A stretch of DNA of 64,000 bases, taken from NCBI RefSeq assembly GCF_004193775.1, contig NC_041011.1, forward strand, positions 42,229,167 to 42,293,166, in the 5' to 3' direction. The notes beneath the pieces are model-generated. The model was given only the letters and a program-made list of their open reading frames with translations. It searched no databases and was not told where the DNA came from. Numbering within the stretch: position 1 is the stretch's first letter; every line of letters begins with the position of its first letter. Shown one piece after another: positions 47,533 to 59,815 of this stretch. This DNA is from Glycine soja (taxonomy: Eukaryota > Streptophyta > Magnoliopsida > Fabales > Fabaceae). Position numbers and translations under genes: made by a program.

Positions 47533-47809
47533 TGAAGGGGTTCAATGCAGTACTTTTTCTGTTTAGAATAATATGCTGGTTACCGGAATGTCTTGGTTCT
47601 TAGGGATATTTTTCTGTTTAGATAATTTTTCTGTTTAAGTTTATCTTTTTTGTTACCACTAGCCTTTATTTTTGCTAAGTGGGTTGCTTTCTAGTTAATA
47701 TGCAAACTTGGATTGAATGGCTATTTAAGCCAGAGATGTTGCTAATAAAAAATCATTCATTCAGTTAAGTTCTCTGTGTTCAGTTCTCAATTTCAAAACA
47801 TTTCCTACA
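47533..47809 (+). repeat. Left LTR of the copia element
   Basis: TG...CA ended, 277 bp. Compared with the right LTR it contains an extra block near its 3' end (around gctatttaagccagagatgt). Promoter and RNA start for the element would lie here. Confidence 0.9.
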
Positions 47810-47884
47810 TTCTGGTATTAGAGCCCCTACTAGGCCTGATACATCAAAGCAGCAATCTTTAAATTTCTTGTAGCAGCAGAGAAG

Positions 47885-50800
47885 ATGACTATAAAAGGAA
47901 GTTTTGTACAGCTAGCCATTCCACGCTTTAATGGTCACTATGACCATTGGAGCATGTTAATGGAAAATTTCCTACGAACTAAGGAATATTGGGAACTAAT
48001 CGAGCCTGGCTATGTCGAGCCAGCAAGTGGAGCAACACAGATAGAAGCACAACAGAAGAAGAATAATGAGTTGAAGCTGAAGGATCTTAAAGTAAAGAAC
48101 TATCTTTTCCAGGAAATCGATCAACTGTTCTCGACACCACTCTAAAGAAGAATATTGCTAAAGAAATATGGGATGCCATGAAGAAGTTCGAAGGAAATGC
48201 AAGGGTCAAGAGAGCTCATCTTCAAGCTCTCTATAGCGAATTTGAAATTCTTGAGATGAAGACTAGTGAAGGAGTGACAGAGTACTTCTCCAGGGTCATG
48301 ATGGTGGCCAACAAAATGAGAATCTATGGGGAAGATATGTAGGATGTTAAAGTGGTGGAAAAAATTCTACGCTCTTTAACTATGTTGTATGTTCTATAGA
48401 GGTGTCGATGGACATCGATGCTCTTACTGTTGATGAGTTACAAAGCTCTTTAATAGTACATGAACAGAAATTTCAGAGGCGTAATGGAGGTCAGGAACAA
48501 GTCTTGCAAGTGTCGATTGAAGGAGGAAGAGGTCGTGGTCGTGTTGCCTATAGGGGAAGAGGAAGAGGAAGAGGTCGAACAACCTTCAACAAAGCAACTG
48601 TAGAGTGTTACCAATTCCATCAACTGGGGCATTTTCGATACGAATGCCCTCAGAACAAAGAAGCAAATTATGCAGAGGTTGATGAAGCAGAAGAAATGCT
48701 TTTGATGTCCTATGTTGAGTTGTATGAAGCTAAAAGAGAAGATGCGTGGCTCCTTGATTCAGGATGTTCTAATCATATGTGCGGTGATCAAACTATGTCC
48801 AGTCAACTTGATGAAAAATTTTGGCATTCCATAAAATTGGGAAATAACACTAAGATGAATGTGCTGGGAAAGGGAAGCGTGAAGTTACTGTTGAATGGAG
48901 TTAACTTTGTTTTTCTTGAGGTATACTATGTTCCAGAGTTAAACAATAATCTCTTAAGCATAGGACAGTTGTAGGAAAGAGGTTTGGCTATTTTGATCAA
49001 GGAAGGGATGTGCAAGATTTTTCATCCAGAAAAAGGCTTGATAATTCAGACCAACATGAGTGCTAATAGGATTTTTTTTTTGCTGCCTCAATCTCAAGCA
49101 TCCATTCAAGAACAATCCGATCAGTGCCTTCTCACAAAAACTCAAAATTTACCCCATCTTTGGCATAGGAGGTATGGGCATTTGAGTTACAAGGGTTTGA
49201 GAACATTGTTGTCCGAGAATATGGTATGTGGACTTCCTCATCTCCCTATCTCAAATATGACATGCATTGATTGCATCAATGGGAAGCAACACCGTGATCC
49301 ATCCCAAAGAAGAGTACCTGGAGAGCAACTCAGAAGCTAGCACTTATTCATGCAGATATATGTGTCCAAGCACACCGGCATCTAATAGCAACAAAAGTTA
49401 TATTCTGTTGTTCATTGATGATTACAGTAGAAAAACATGGGTACATTTTTTGGTGGAGAAGTCGGAGGCTTTAAATTCTTTCAAATACTTTAAAACTATG
49501 GTTGAGAAAGAAGCAGATATGTTTATTAAATGTCTTCGTACTGATAGAGGAGGAGAATTCAATTCAAATGAGTTTAATCATTTTTGCAAAGAAAGTGGGA
49601 TCAAGAGACAATTAACCACTGCTTTTACTCCGCAACAGAACGACGTCACTGAAAGGAAAAATAGAATAGTCATGGCTCCATGTTGTCTGATAAGAATATT
49701 CCAAAAACCTTTTGGCCTGAAGTGGTGAACTGGACTATCCATGTCCTAAATAGGTGTCCTACATTGGCAGTGAAGGATATAACACCAGAGAAGGCTTGGA
49801 GTGGAGTGAAACCCTCAATTGATCACTTACGGGTCTTTGGATGCATAGCACACGCCCATGTTCCAGAAGCAAAGAGGACTAAACTTGATAATAAAAGCCT
49901 TACTTGTGTACTATTAGGAGTTAATGAGGAATCAAAAGGCTACAAGTTATTTGATCCAATTGCTAGGAGAGTTGTCGTGAGTAGAGATGTGATTTTTGAA
50001 GAAGAAAAACGGTGGGATTGGGATGGAAAACAAATAGCAATAGATATAAAATGGGATGAGAGTGAAAATGAAAATGGAGAAAATAATGACAGAGAGATAG
50101 GAGAGACTTGTGATGAAGGAGTTGGAGATGTTTCTAGTGAGAGTGAAGTGAGAGTGAGGGAGTTAAGGCAACCTCTAGAAAGGCAACCACCTACATGGAT
50201 GGGTGATTATGTTAGTGGTGAAGGTTTATCTAATGATGAGGTTCATATGGAATTAATGGTGTCAACTGGCCCATTATGTTTTGAAGAAGCTGTGAAGAGT
50301 GCAAATTGGAGATTAGCCATAGACAATGAAATCAAATCCATAGAGAAGAACCAAACATGGACATTCACTGAGCTACCTGTTGGGGCCAAAAGAATTGGAG
50401 TCAAGTGGGTCTATAAAACTAAAAACAATGAGCATGGAAAGATTGATAAATACAAAGTTCGTTTGGTTGCTAAAGGGTACTCTCAAAAGCATGGAGTGAA
50501 TTACACAGAAGTTTTTGCACCGGTGGCAAGGATGGACACAGTAAGGATGATCATTGCTCTAGCTGCGCATAAAAATTGGCGGATTTTTCAACTAGATGTC
50601 AAGTCGGCTTTCCTCCATGGTCAGCTAAGTGAAGATGTTTATGTGGAGCATCCAAGAGGATACGAAAAAGAAAATAGTGAGCATTTGGTTTACAAGTTAC
50701 ACAAAGCTTTGTATGGACTAAAACAAGCTCCACGAGCTTGATTCCGTCGAATTAAAGCACACTTTATTAGTGATGGATTTCAAAGATGCGACAGCGAGCA

Positions 50801-51739
50801 TATATTGTTCACTAAGAGAAGCAAAAAAGGAAAAATCATCATTGTAAGTGTTTATGTTGATGATTTAATTTTCACTGGTAATTGTGAATTCATGATGTCT
50901 GAATTTAAAAACTCTATGTTAAGAGAGTTTGATATGTTTGACTTGGGAAAATGAGGTTTTTTCTTGGAATTGAAGTGCCGCAAAAGTCTGATGGTATTTA
51001 TATATGCCAAAACAAATATGCACTTGAGATTTTGAGAAGGTTTGGTATGTTGGAAAGTAATTCAGTGGGCAGTCCAATAGTTCCAGGTTTCAAAATAAGT
51101 AGAGAAGGAGATAGAAACTTTGTTGATGGAACATATTATAAGCAGTTAGTAGGCAGTTTAATGTACCTCATTGCCACAAGACTTGACTTGATGTTTGCCA
51201 CCGGTCTCATAAGTAGATTTATGGCAAAACCTTCATAGACTCATCTGTAGGTAGCTAAAAGAGCACTTCATTACTTAAAAGGAACTGTGAACTATGGGAT
51301 TCATTATAAGAAGGGAGGGAATGGTGAGCTGTTAGCATTTACAGATAGCGACTATGTCGGAGATGTGGAAGATAGGAAGAGCACGTCTGGTTATGTGTTT
51401 CTAATGAGTTCAGGTGTTGTCTCATGGTGTTCAAAAAAATAGTTTATTGTAACTTTATCCACCACAAAAGCTGAGTTTGTGGTTGCAACAGTTTGTGCTT
51501 GTCAAGGAGTTTGGATGAAGAGAATTTTAGAGAAGCTGGGACAATCTCATGAAGGCTGCATAACTATAATGTGTGATAATAGCTCAACCATCAAGCTATC
51601 TAAAAGTCCTATTATGCATGGTCGCAACAAGCATATTGACGTGAGGTTTCATTTTTTAAGGAATCTTAGCAAGGAGGGTACAATTGAGTTAGTTCACTGT
51701 GGAAGTCAAGGCCAAGTGGCTGACATAATGAACCATTAA
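47885..51739 (+). pseudogene. Degraded copia gag-pol
   Basis: Readable in pieces: gag from ATG 47885 (IPRFNGHYDHWSMLMENFLR), frame change near 48140 and a TAG near 48341; zinc knuckle around 48605-48650 reads CYQFHQLGHFRYEC, with Phe where the second Cys should be; protease LLDSG near 48750; TAG near 48973; frame change at a T run near 49070; integrase GAG-pre LWHRRYGHLSYKGL, FIDDYSRK, LRTDRGGEF and TERKNR; frame change near 49700; RT from about 50280 (FQLDVKSAFLHG; YVDDL in VYVDDLIFTGN); TGA at 50739 in place of Trp; further stops near 51237 and 51441; RNase H to 51739. At least eight lesions, so no functional polyprotein. Mobilisation in trans is conceivable because the ends are intact. Confidence 0.9.
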
Positions 51740-51838
51740 AGCTTGAAGTTTTTCAGATGCTTTGAAAGTTGTTGGGAGTATGTGAAAAATTCCTAATATA
51801 AACTAATTGTTATACAACATTTAGTTTAAGGGAGGGAT

Positions 51839-52096
51839 TGAAGGGGTTCAATGCAGTACTTCTTCTGTTTAGAATAATATATTGGTTACCGGGAATGTCC
51901 TAGTCCTTAGGGATATTTTTCTATTTAGATACTTTTTCTATTTAAGTTTATCTATTTTCTATTACCATTGGCCTTTATTTTTGCTAAGTGGGTTGCTTTC
52001 TAGTTAATATGCAAACATGTATTGAATGACTGGTAATAAAAATTCTTTCAATTAAGTTCTTTGGGTTCAATTCTCAATTTCAAAATATTCCCTACA
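51839..52096 (+). repeat. Right LTR of the copia element
   Basis: 258 bp, TG...CA ended, preceded by a polypurine tract. Ends at 52096, followed by gaagc, the right target-site repeat. Confidence 0.9.
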
Positions 52097-53767
52097 GAAG
52101 CAACATCAACTTTATAAGTAAGTTAAATGAAGATTTAATTTATCCTAGAACAATTGTATCTAATCTTGAGCCAATATTGTTTTATGAAAGAAATGTCGAA
52201 TTTACAAGTAAAATGAAGATTTACACCGGTTATAAAAGTAGTGATGCTTATTAAATAATAATAATCTATAACAATAGATAAAAGGAGATTGATGACCACT
52301 TTTTAATCTCTCTTTTTACAAGGTTATTATGTCCTTAATAAATAAAAAATAACCATGCAAATCTAAAATTTTCTACTATTTTTTCTCCACTTTTTTTGGA
52401 AATCTTTTTCCATTTCGATCACTAATGAAATTACAAAGGTAACAATTAATTCCCTTTTTTTAGAATCCTTTGGCCTGCCCATGAAAGCAATTGCCCACAG
52501 TTCTGATTTGGTAACCTCCTCCCCCATGGCCTATCTATTTCATTAACCGTAAAATGAATCTCCCATCACCAATTTTTTTATTTCCGTTTTGTTTTTTTCT
52601 CTTTCTCTCTCTCAATTATCTCTCTCAGTGCACAGTGCACAGTGCACAGTGCACACTTCATTTCTATATTGTTATATATCTTTCTCAATCTACAATACTT
52701 TCAAGTAAAATTTAACTCATTGAAAGAAAACATTTTTAAATTGGTGAAGGACACATGTGCTTTTAGCAATTACATCATTACACGTATCAATTTAATAATG
52801 TTTAGTGAATATTTTTGTTATATTTTCTCTTACATCATTCGTTTTAGAGCCATTGATTAATGGTTACATAGTAAATTGAAGGGTGGCTACTTGCTACTTG
52901 CTATCCTCTCTCCAGACCATCAAATTAGTTTTTCTTATTTTAACCTCTTTCTCCGAAATTTTTCTAAATTCTTTTTTGTAATAATTTCTTAATATTTTTT
53001 ATTATTTTTGGGGTGTTAAATTTGTAGAAGGTTTTGAAAGTAGCATGAGAGAGCAAGAGTGAGGTTGAAGTTGCCACAGTGACAGAAAATAATGATAATC
53101 ATGTGAGAACTATTTTTTTATTGTTCCATTTTTATAAAACTTTTTTCTTGAGAACTATGTATTATTATCAACAGTTCACTTTATAAAATAAGTTTGTAAA
53201 AGTTTACAGATTCCAAAAGAAAAGTATTTTATGCATAAACATAGTGTCTCATATCAATTTACCAGATTACAAATATTATATTGTTGCATCAGACAAGGGT
53301 GATAATATGATATCTACTCTTCAATTTGACATGAGATAGGGAGTGCATCTGGAAAATGTTTGTTGGTAGAAGAGAGAGAAGAAGAAGGACAAATAGAGAA
53401 AGAATTGGAAATGCAATTCATCCGAAGAGAAACAGACTCAATTATTTAAGTATTTTTATATGTTTATATTTATTTAACAAATTTTTTATTAACAATAACA
53501 TAATAACGACAGACAGATACGATAATATCTTTATTTTCGCTATTAGTAATATAAATTCTCGTTCATCGATATAGTTATTAGGAACACATGCATGTATGAT
53601 TGATAAGCTGAATTAATAGGGGCGTAAGTTTGGATTTTCGGAGGTAAATTTACACGTGTTGAGGGGCCTGTAGACTAAATGATCTCATATACATTATTCA
53701 TATATATTCATGGATCAAAGAATATGCAAAATAGATCTCATATATATTATATTAGATTCATATATCT
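52097..53767. other. Intergenic region copia element/ALMT
   Basis: A+T-rich, without a supportable gene. A four-copy heptamer array lies at 52626-52655. The last ~150 bp presumably hold the ALMT 3' UTR. Confidence 0.5.
52626..52655. repeat. (CAGTGCA)4 tandem repeat
   Basis: Four perfect copies of cagtgca in 28 bp, followed by a partial copy. Because GTGCAC is a palindrome, the array can fold on either strand. Confidence 0.9.
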
Positions 53768-55539
53768 TTAGACCATTTGGAGTGTTCTAACGGGTTCCCC
53801 ATCATTCTGTTGGTCAGGGGAGACCTTGCTGTCCGATGTATGTTGTTTGGATTTGACATTCATTTCTGGTTGGAAATTAGCCAAATCTGATAGTTCTTCA
53901 ACATTTTCCACAATGTCTTCCACACGAGCCACAATTTCAATGAGCAAAGAAGCTACAGTTACAACCTGAATAATTTCCATAAGTGGGATTTCTATTTTTG
54001 GAGCTAGATCATCAGGTGAAGCTGTTTCTGTTCGTGTACTACGTTTGGAATTATGTGGTGGGTTAACCAAGTATGGACAAGAATTTAACAAACTTCGGAG
54101 CTCTTGTGCAGCACTATTCATCTGTGTAACCAAAATATCAAGTTTAGATGATTTTTTCATTTTCCTTATTGTAGTTGCTAGCTCTCTTATGACACTTGCA
54201 CAATTGGCACCCACTTTCATGGAGATGCTGCTCATATTCTTCTTCATGTCATCCGAAGCCTGCTCAAATTAATCAAAGTACATTAACTGGATGAGCTCAG
54301 GAATATATATATACACGTGTATTATTTGTGCATAACTAACTGAAATACCAAATTTGAGGGTTTTTCTTTTTTCTATATGCATGAAGATTTGTATTAATTT
54401 ACTAACATTGCGATCTAAGTTAATCAACACGGTTATCAATTGCATTATGAAAAAATAGATTTGCACCAAAGAAGGTATAGATTAAAATAACTATATTAAA
54501 AGATTTCCATGAGTTTTTTAAGATTTGATTGATATATAATTTGATTAAAAATTCAGGTATTATACCTGGTTGTCTGAATTTATGCATCCAATAAGAGCAT
54601 CTAAACAGGAAGCACAACTACGCATCGATGCCCCAATTTTAACATATTGCCTCCATGGGTGACGGAAGTTGAAGCGGCCATGGGCAGGCTCCCATCTAGC
54701 AAAATTTGCCTACAGTAACGATAATTGTTCAGTCACACACACTATAAATACGATGATAATTTTAATTTTGCTTTGATTTTATTGTATTCGTTAAGCTTTG
54801 CGCCACGAACACATAACTCTCCCGTTGATTATTTTATTTTATCTTTTGTTATTCACATATATATGGGATATGTAAACACTATCTACACAAAATAAATTGC
54901 ACTAATTAGATAACTAAGTATACCATAGTTTCTTCTGTTGCTTTGGAACTTAGCACGCACTTGTAGCCTAGCAATTTTTTATCAGACACCTCATCACTTT
55001 CTGCTTCTGAGGCTTCACTACCACCGAAGTACTGAACCACACAACCTGAAATACATATTCATACAATTATATATATTTATATATATATAGCGTACCTAGT
55101 GGTAGTGCATGAGGCTGAAAAATCAAGAATTTCTATATTCTCTCACAGTGGAAGAAATTAAAATAATATGATAACAATTTTAATATGCAAGCAAATGCAA
55201 ATAATCAACATAGAAAACTCACATCGCAAGGAGTTGGCCAGTTTGTCGAGGTTCCCTGTGACTAAAACAAAGAGTTCGAAACCAGCCCAAATGGGGCGAA
55301 TGATAACGCTGACAATTATGCACATTATGCTACCAATTATAATCGTGCACACTCTGTACTGTGCCATGACCAACAATTCATCAACCCGGTAACCCGATAT
55401 TGACACCAAGCTGAATGTGAGGATGAATATCAAAATACCATAATCAAAACGAGCCTTTAAGGAGGGGATGAATCTGGAGAATGTTGCTGCAGAAGCTGAA
55501 CTTACAAAAACATGTGCATCAATTAATTTAACTATCTTC

Positions 55540-55593
<54 letters not shown>

Positions 55594-56219
55594 TGTTTAT
55601 GCACATAAAATTTTATTTTGTTAGTATTATATATACCTAAAAGAAAGACAGAGACTCCAGCAATTACGGGTTCCCATTGCTCTCCTGCCCTACTTGCTAC
55701 CCAATGTACACCAATGCCTAGAAATCCAGCAAGGGAAGTTCCACACATTCTGTTAACAGTTTTACATATAGTTGCACCTGCAATTTGAGATTGTCATCAA
55801 TTAACTACTACGAGGGACGTATGTCACATATATGAATTGTTACAATTAAAATAGTAACTAGCTAGCCAGCTATATATACATATAATGTAGCACTACCTAC
55901 CGGCTGTGTACTCAAAAACTACAACCACAGTCATGACAGCCCACATAGCATTTCCTCCAACTCCATCATACAAAGGCTTCCAATAGTAGAAGAGAGAAAC
56001 TGCTGAAAGTGCAATCCCTACTTTCAAGCAATGGATGAATTTTCTTGGGTCATTCACCCCAACCTCCCATGCTTTCTTCACAAACTTGCACAACTTCAAA
56101 GCCAGACCTGCTGTAACTGCCCACATGCAACCAACTATTGTTTTCTGCAGTGTGTCATCGTCTTCTTCTACCTTGATCCTCCATTCTACTTCTTTCGCCA
56201 TATCGTTGCCACGAGCCAT
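53768..56219 (-). CDS. Aluminium-activated malate transporter (ALMT) family anion channel
   Basis: Six exons on the minus strand: 56219-55901, 55777-55637, 55495-55223, 55045-54924, 54709-54566 and 54259-53768. Total 1491 bp, 496 aa, a normal ALMT length. The N-terminal half holds about six membrane segments (GCMWAVTAGLALKLCKFVKK, VGIALSAVSLFYYWKPLYDG, AMWAVMTVVVVFEYTAGATI, RMCGTSLAGFLGIGVHWVAS, YGILIFILTFSLVSISGYRV, RVCTIIIGSIMCIIVSVIIR). The C-terminal half is soluble and helical and has the conserved WEP motif (ANFARWEPAHGRF). ALMTs are plasma- or vacuolar-membrane channels for malate and other anions, in Al tolerance, guard cells or fruit acidity; the subclade cannot be fixed here. Introns 2 and 4 are A+T-rich; intron 2 carries an (AT)n tract. 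No lesion seen. Confidence 0.94.
55543..55589. repeat. (AT)n microsatellite in ALMT intron 2
   Basis: A 47-bp TA run, likely length-polymorphic. Confidence 0.93.
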
Positions 56220-57677
56220 CTTCTTGATTAATGAGTACTACTAAAGTTGTTTATGTGTTTATGAAATTAGCAAGTTGTATGGTGGAAAATATTGTCAGAC
56301 CAAGATTAGTGTGGCTAATAAGGCCCTAAATAATTTCCTTATGCCACACAAAACTATGGCAGAGCTAGAGAAGTAACCTTGTATTTATATAAAGAGAGGC
56401 TTCGCATGTCTCAACATGAGGATATTTTAATATTAATGATCAGGACAAGACATTTTATTTTTAGTTCAAGTGAAATAGGGAGACGTAGCTGATGTAACAA
56501 CAGCACAAATCCCACTCAAGTATTCTTCTATCTTTTTAGTAGGTAAATGTTCCCAATTCAAATTGTTGGGTATATTATATGCATCGATGATCATATCTTC
56601 TTCTATATATAAATATGCACGTAAGAGCGGAAAAACAGAAGCACGTAATTTAAATGCAAGTTGTGTCAATGCAAACAAAATATAAAGATTGAATACTAAC
56701 AAGCTAATTCTTTCATTTCATGTGTATTTAACGTGTCGAATTAACTTCTCTATTGCCATTTTAAAATACCAACAGAACTAATTTGTTAATATTAAAAAAA
56801 AAAACTGAAAATGTTTTTACATTACCGAACTTCTAACTTGAGGAGGAACTAGAAGATTTAAATGTGATTAAGCTAAGAATAAAAGTTAATCTTAAAGTTA
56901 GTTTAAAAAATCAAAATTTATAAAAATACCTTTAGGTAGTATTGAAGAGTTCAAGGTCCTAACTAATTATAATAGTATCAAATAAAGAAAACAAAAAAAC
57001 TTCTAACTCAAAGCATGAAGGTATATCTTTTAGAGAATTATGTATTTACTTTTTCTTTTGTTATAAATGGGCAATAAAACATATACTGTACATGCATATG
57101 TCACATATTTCAATATTATTGCAAAAATAAAGTGATACAAAAATCTAGCTAGTAATGATTGTTTTGGTGTCCATCCCCGAACATGGCATGCATGCATTAC
57201 ATTTTTCAAATTTAGATGAATTAAAAACGAATAAACTTGTTGTGTCACTTCCACTCCTAATTTATATAGCCACTTGCACATATTTTACGCTAATTCACAT
57301 AATGTTTTTCCTTTACAATTGACCTAACTAAAACGAGAAACTGGGGTATACGTTGCAACTTATATATGCAATCTCATAGTAGCATAGTGACTTGGTCCAC
57401 CAAGTCTAGCATTGCATGCCTGTTGTACCGCACACATATGCCGTCACCTGATTCTTAGTGGCTCGGTTATCAGATCATTCTTCTGCTGTCTAAATATGGA
57501 TAATAAAATTAGGAATTAGGAAAAGAATTAAAGAAAACGGAATGAATTAGGCCATGAGTAGGACCTTCTATTTAAAAACCTTAAAACATTTTTAGACAAA
57601 TGAGGGTTGTGGAATTTACAATGGGGACTCCATATTGGTCATATATCTTCTCTTAGCATTTTGAAATGACAGGCGCG

Positions 57678-57734
<57 letters not shown>
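57678..57734. repeat. Compound (CA)n(TA)n microsatellite
   Basis: A short CA run followed by about 45 bp of TA repeats. Confidence 0.93.
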
Positions 57735-57736
<2 letters not shown>

Positions 57737-58005
57737 GAGAGCCCTTATCTAACTACTTTTCGGTGTTCACGCACTATTTTTAATTTTGAAAAGTCAATCC
57801 AACTATCAAAAGTTGATTTATAAATAAATATATAGATAACGTACTTGAGTCACCATATTTTCTTCCTGTCCTAATTTGGTTAATTAATCAAGGGTTTAAA
57901 ATTGTCAGTTGCAGCAACATATAACTTTGCCTACTTTAGTTAACTATTCGTACAAAGCATGCGTCCGGGTTTATGTGGAGGAATATGCATATCACATCAT
58001 GTTAG

Positions 58006-58006
<1 letters not shown>

Positions 58007-58046
<40 letters not shown>
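58007..58046. repeat. (TA)n microsatellite
   Basis: A 40-bp TA run in the first copy of the upstream duplication. Confidence 0.93.
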
Positions 58047-58049
<3 letters not shown>

Positions 58050-59815
58050 TAAAGGGATTCGAAGACTACACCTATCAAGGACCAAATTTGTGATTAGTAC
58101 GATCTTTTGTTCGCCATTTGTTAATTAGCTTAAACTTCTGCAGATGTATTGCAAGCAGACAAGCTGCTATACCTAATAATTGCTGCTATAAGGAAAACAA
58201 TTGAGATACGTACCACTACAACTATTTGTTTTCGATCTTCTAAATGTGTGTGTGATTTTCGTTAGATTTTTTAGAATTACATTAAAATATCACCTGATAT
58301 AATTTTAGATACATGTTTGACATGTGAAGGATTTGATTTTAGGTCAAAAATTGATTTTAAATTGAAATAAATTTAGACAACTTTTGTATTAGATCAACAA
58401 GCTTACACTGACTTTGCTAGCTATTAACTTTTAAAAGTAAAAACATTCAAATATAAATTACATTATTTTAAAATAAATTTTAATAAAAAATATTTTACAT
58501 AATCAATTTCATTCAAAATCAACTTTAATAATGTTTACCCAAAAATACTTTCATCTAGATTATATAGACATATGTGAATCTAATAATAAATTGCATGTTG
58601 CCCAGATTCCTTGAATATGCGAGATGAAAGCATTTCCTATGGATGTGCGTTGATTACCCTCTAACTAGTGCTGCATTTAAAGACAATCTAACAGGATATA
58701 GCTTAGATTCCCCAGTTAACTCAACAGAAGGAACAGAATGAATTAGGTCATGAGTACAACTTTCATTTTAATTAAAAGCTTTCAAACATTTTGATATGAA
58801 TGTGGGTCCATGGTCCATGACATTGTAGAGCACTCCCGGATCCGCACTCTTTAGTGAAAAGACAAACCAAGTATCTAAGTAGCTTTATTGGGTCAGCATT
58901 TGTACAAGTCCTAACATTGGTCATTACCCTTGGCCAAAGTTATTTAAAGTTGTCTTGCAGCTACACAACTATGCTGCCTCTTTTAGTTAATTCGTAATGC
59001 ATGTGTTCGGATATGTTTGGATGATTCGTCATCTCATCATTGTATATTGTTTAGCTTTTTCGTAAAAGGATTTAACCACTACACCAAGAACCATATCATT
59101 AATTTTGTAATCCTTTGTCCACCTTTTCTTTTACAATCATTACTTCTGCAGAGAAGGGTTTTTTGTAATTTGTAAATCAATCTAACTAAGTGCGACAGCA
59201 ATAGGAAATCATTTTGATTATATTTGGCACTTAATTGAGATACCGTTCCAACTATTTTATTTAGCATCTTCATGTCATGGACACATAGGAATCTAACAAT
59301 AAATCCTAGAAGATGTAAAAGTAAATCCAAATATGCCTATTTGGATGCTCATTATTGATCACTACTTTTGGCTCATAGAAACACAAAGTTGACAAGATAA
59401 AGATTTGAATTTCCTAAGTTAATTCGAAAAGAAGCTGCTGCCACTATGTCAAAGTCAACAAAATAACAAGGAAAAACCAATCATGTAAGCAATTTCAACA
59501 AGAGATCGAGACATCTTCTATTCTTTTAAAGTATTATAATTATTAAATGAAACAGCGTGAACACCGGCGGAGTTAAAGCATAGACCAATTGAATTATCTT
59601 GTTCGCTTCATTAACATGTTTTGCAGGCAGATGTACCACCTCTTGCATTCTCAGAAATTTCATTATGCATAACTTTGCACCTAAGATTTCATTTCATCAC
59701 TAACACAGATTACCTACAATTTTTGCTAAGTGTATCCTAACCTATTATCACCTATGTACACACATGGATCCTGTTTCTGGGACCTGTGGAAATGGGTTGA
59801 TAATCCTCTTCTTTC

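Larger units (their letters stand above)
47533..52096 (+). mobile_element. Ty1/copia LTR retrotransposon, complete ends, defective coding
   Basis: Left LTR 47533-47809 (277 bp) and right LTR 51839-52096 (258 bp) both begin TGAAGGGGTTCAATGCAG and end CCTACA. Flanking 5-bp repeats are gaagt and gaagc, one mismatch. A primer-binding site like the initiator-Met tRNA complement (tggtattagagccc) starts at 47813, and a purine tract aagggaggga lies at about 51829-51838. Domain order gag, protease, integrase, RT, RNase H is that of copia. Total 4564 bp. The LTRs differ by many substitutions and small indels, so the insertion is not recent. It lies between PUX10 and ALMT. Confidence 0.95.
57500..59400. 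repeat. Diverged long tandem duplication upstream of ALMT
   Basis: Co-linear matching blocks, in order: acggaatgaattaggccatgag (about 57538) with acagaatgaattaggtcatgag (about 58733); gttgcagcaacatataactttgcct with cttgcagctacacaactatgctgcct; tagttaactattcg with tagttaattcg; caattgagatacg with taattgagatacc; gaatctaataataaat with gaatctaacaataaat. Copy 1 is longer because of the (TA)n tract and other insertions. Confidence 0.6.
56220..59815. other. ALMT upstream region to LHW-like 3' end
   Basis: ALMT promoter and A+T-rich intergenic DNA. It contains a compound (CA)n(TA)n tract (57678-57734), a second (TA)n tract (58007-58046) and two diverged, co-linear copies of a long segment (about 57500-58690 and 58700-59400). 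No gene is supportable. Confidence 0.5.
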
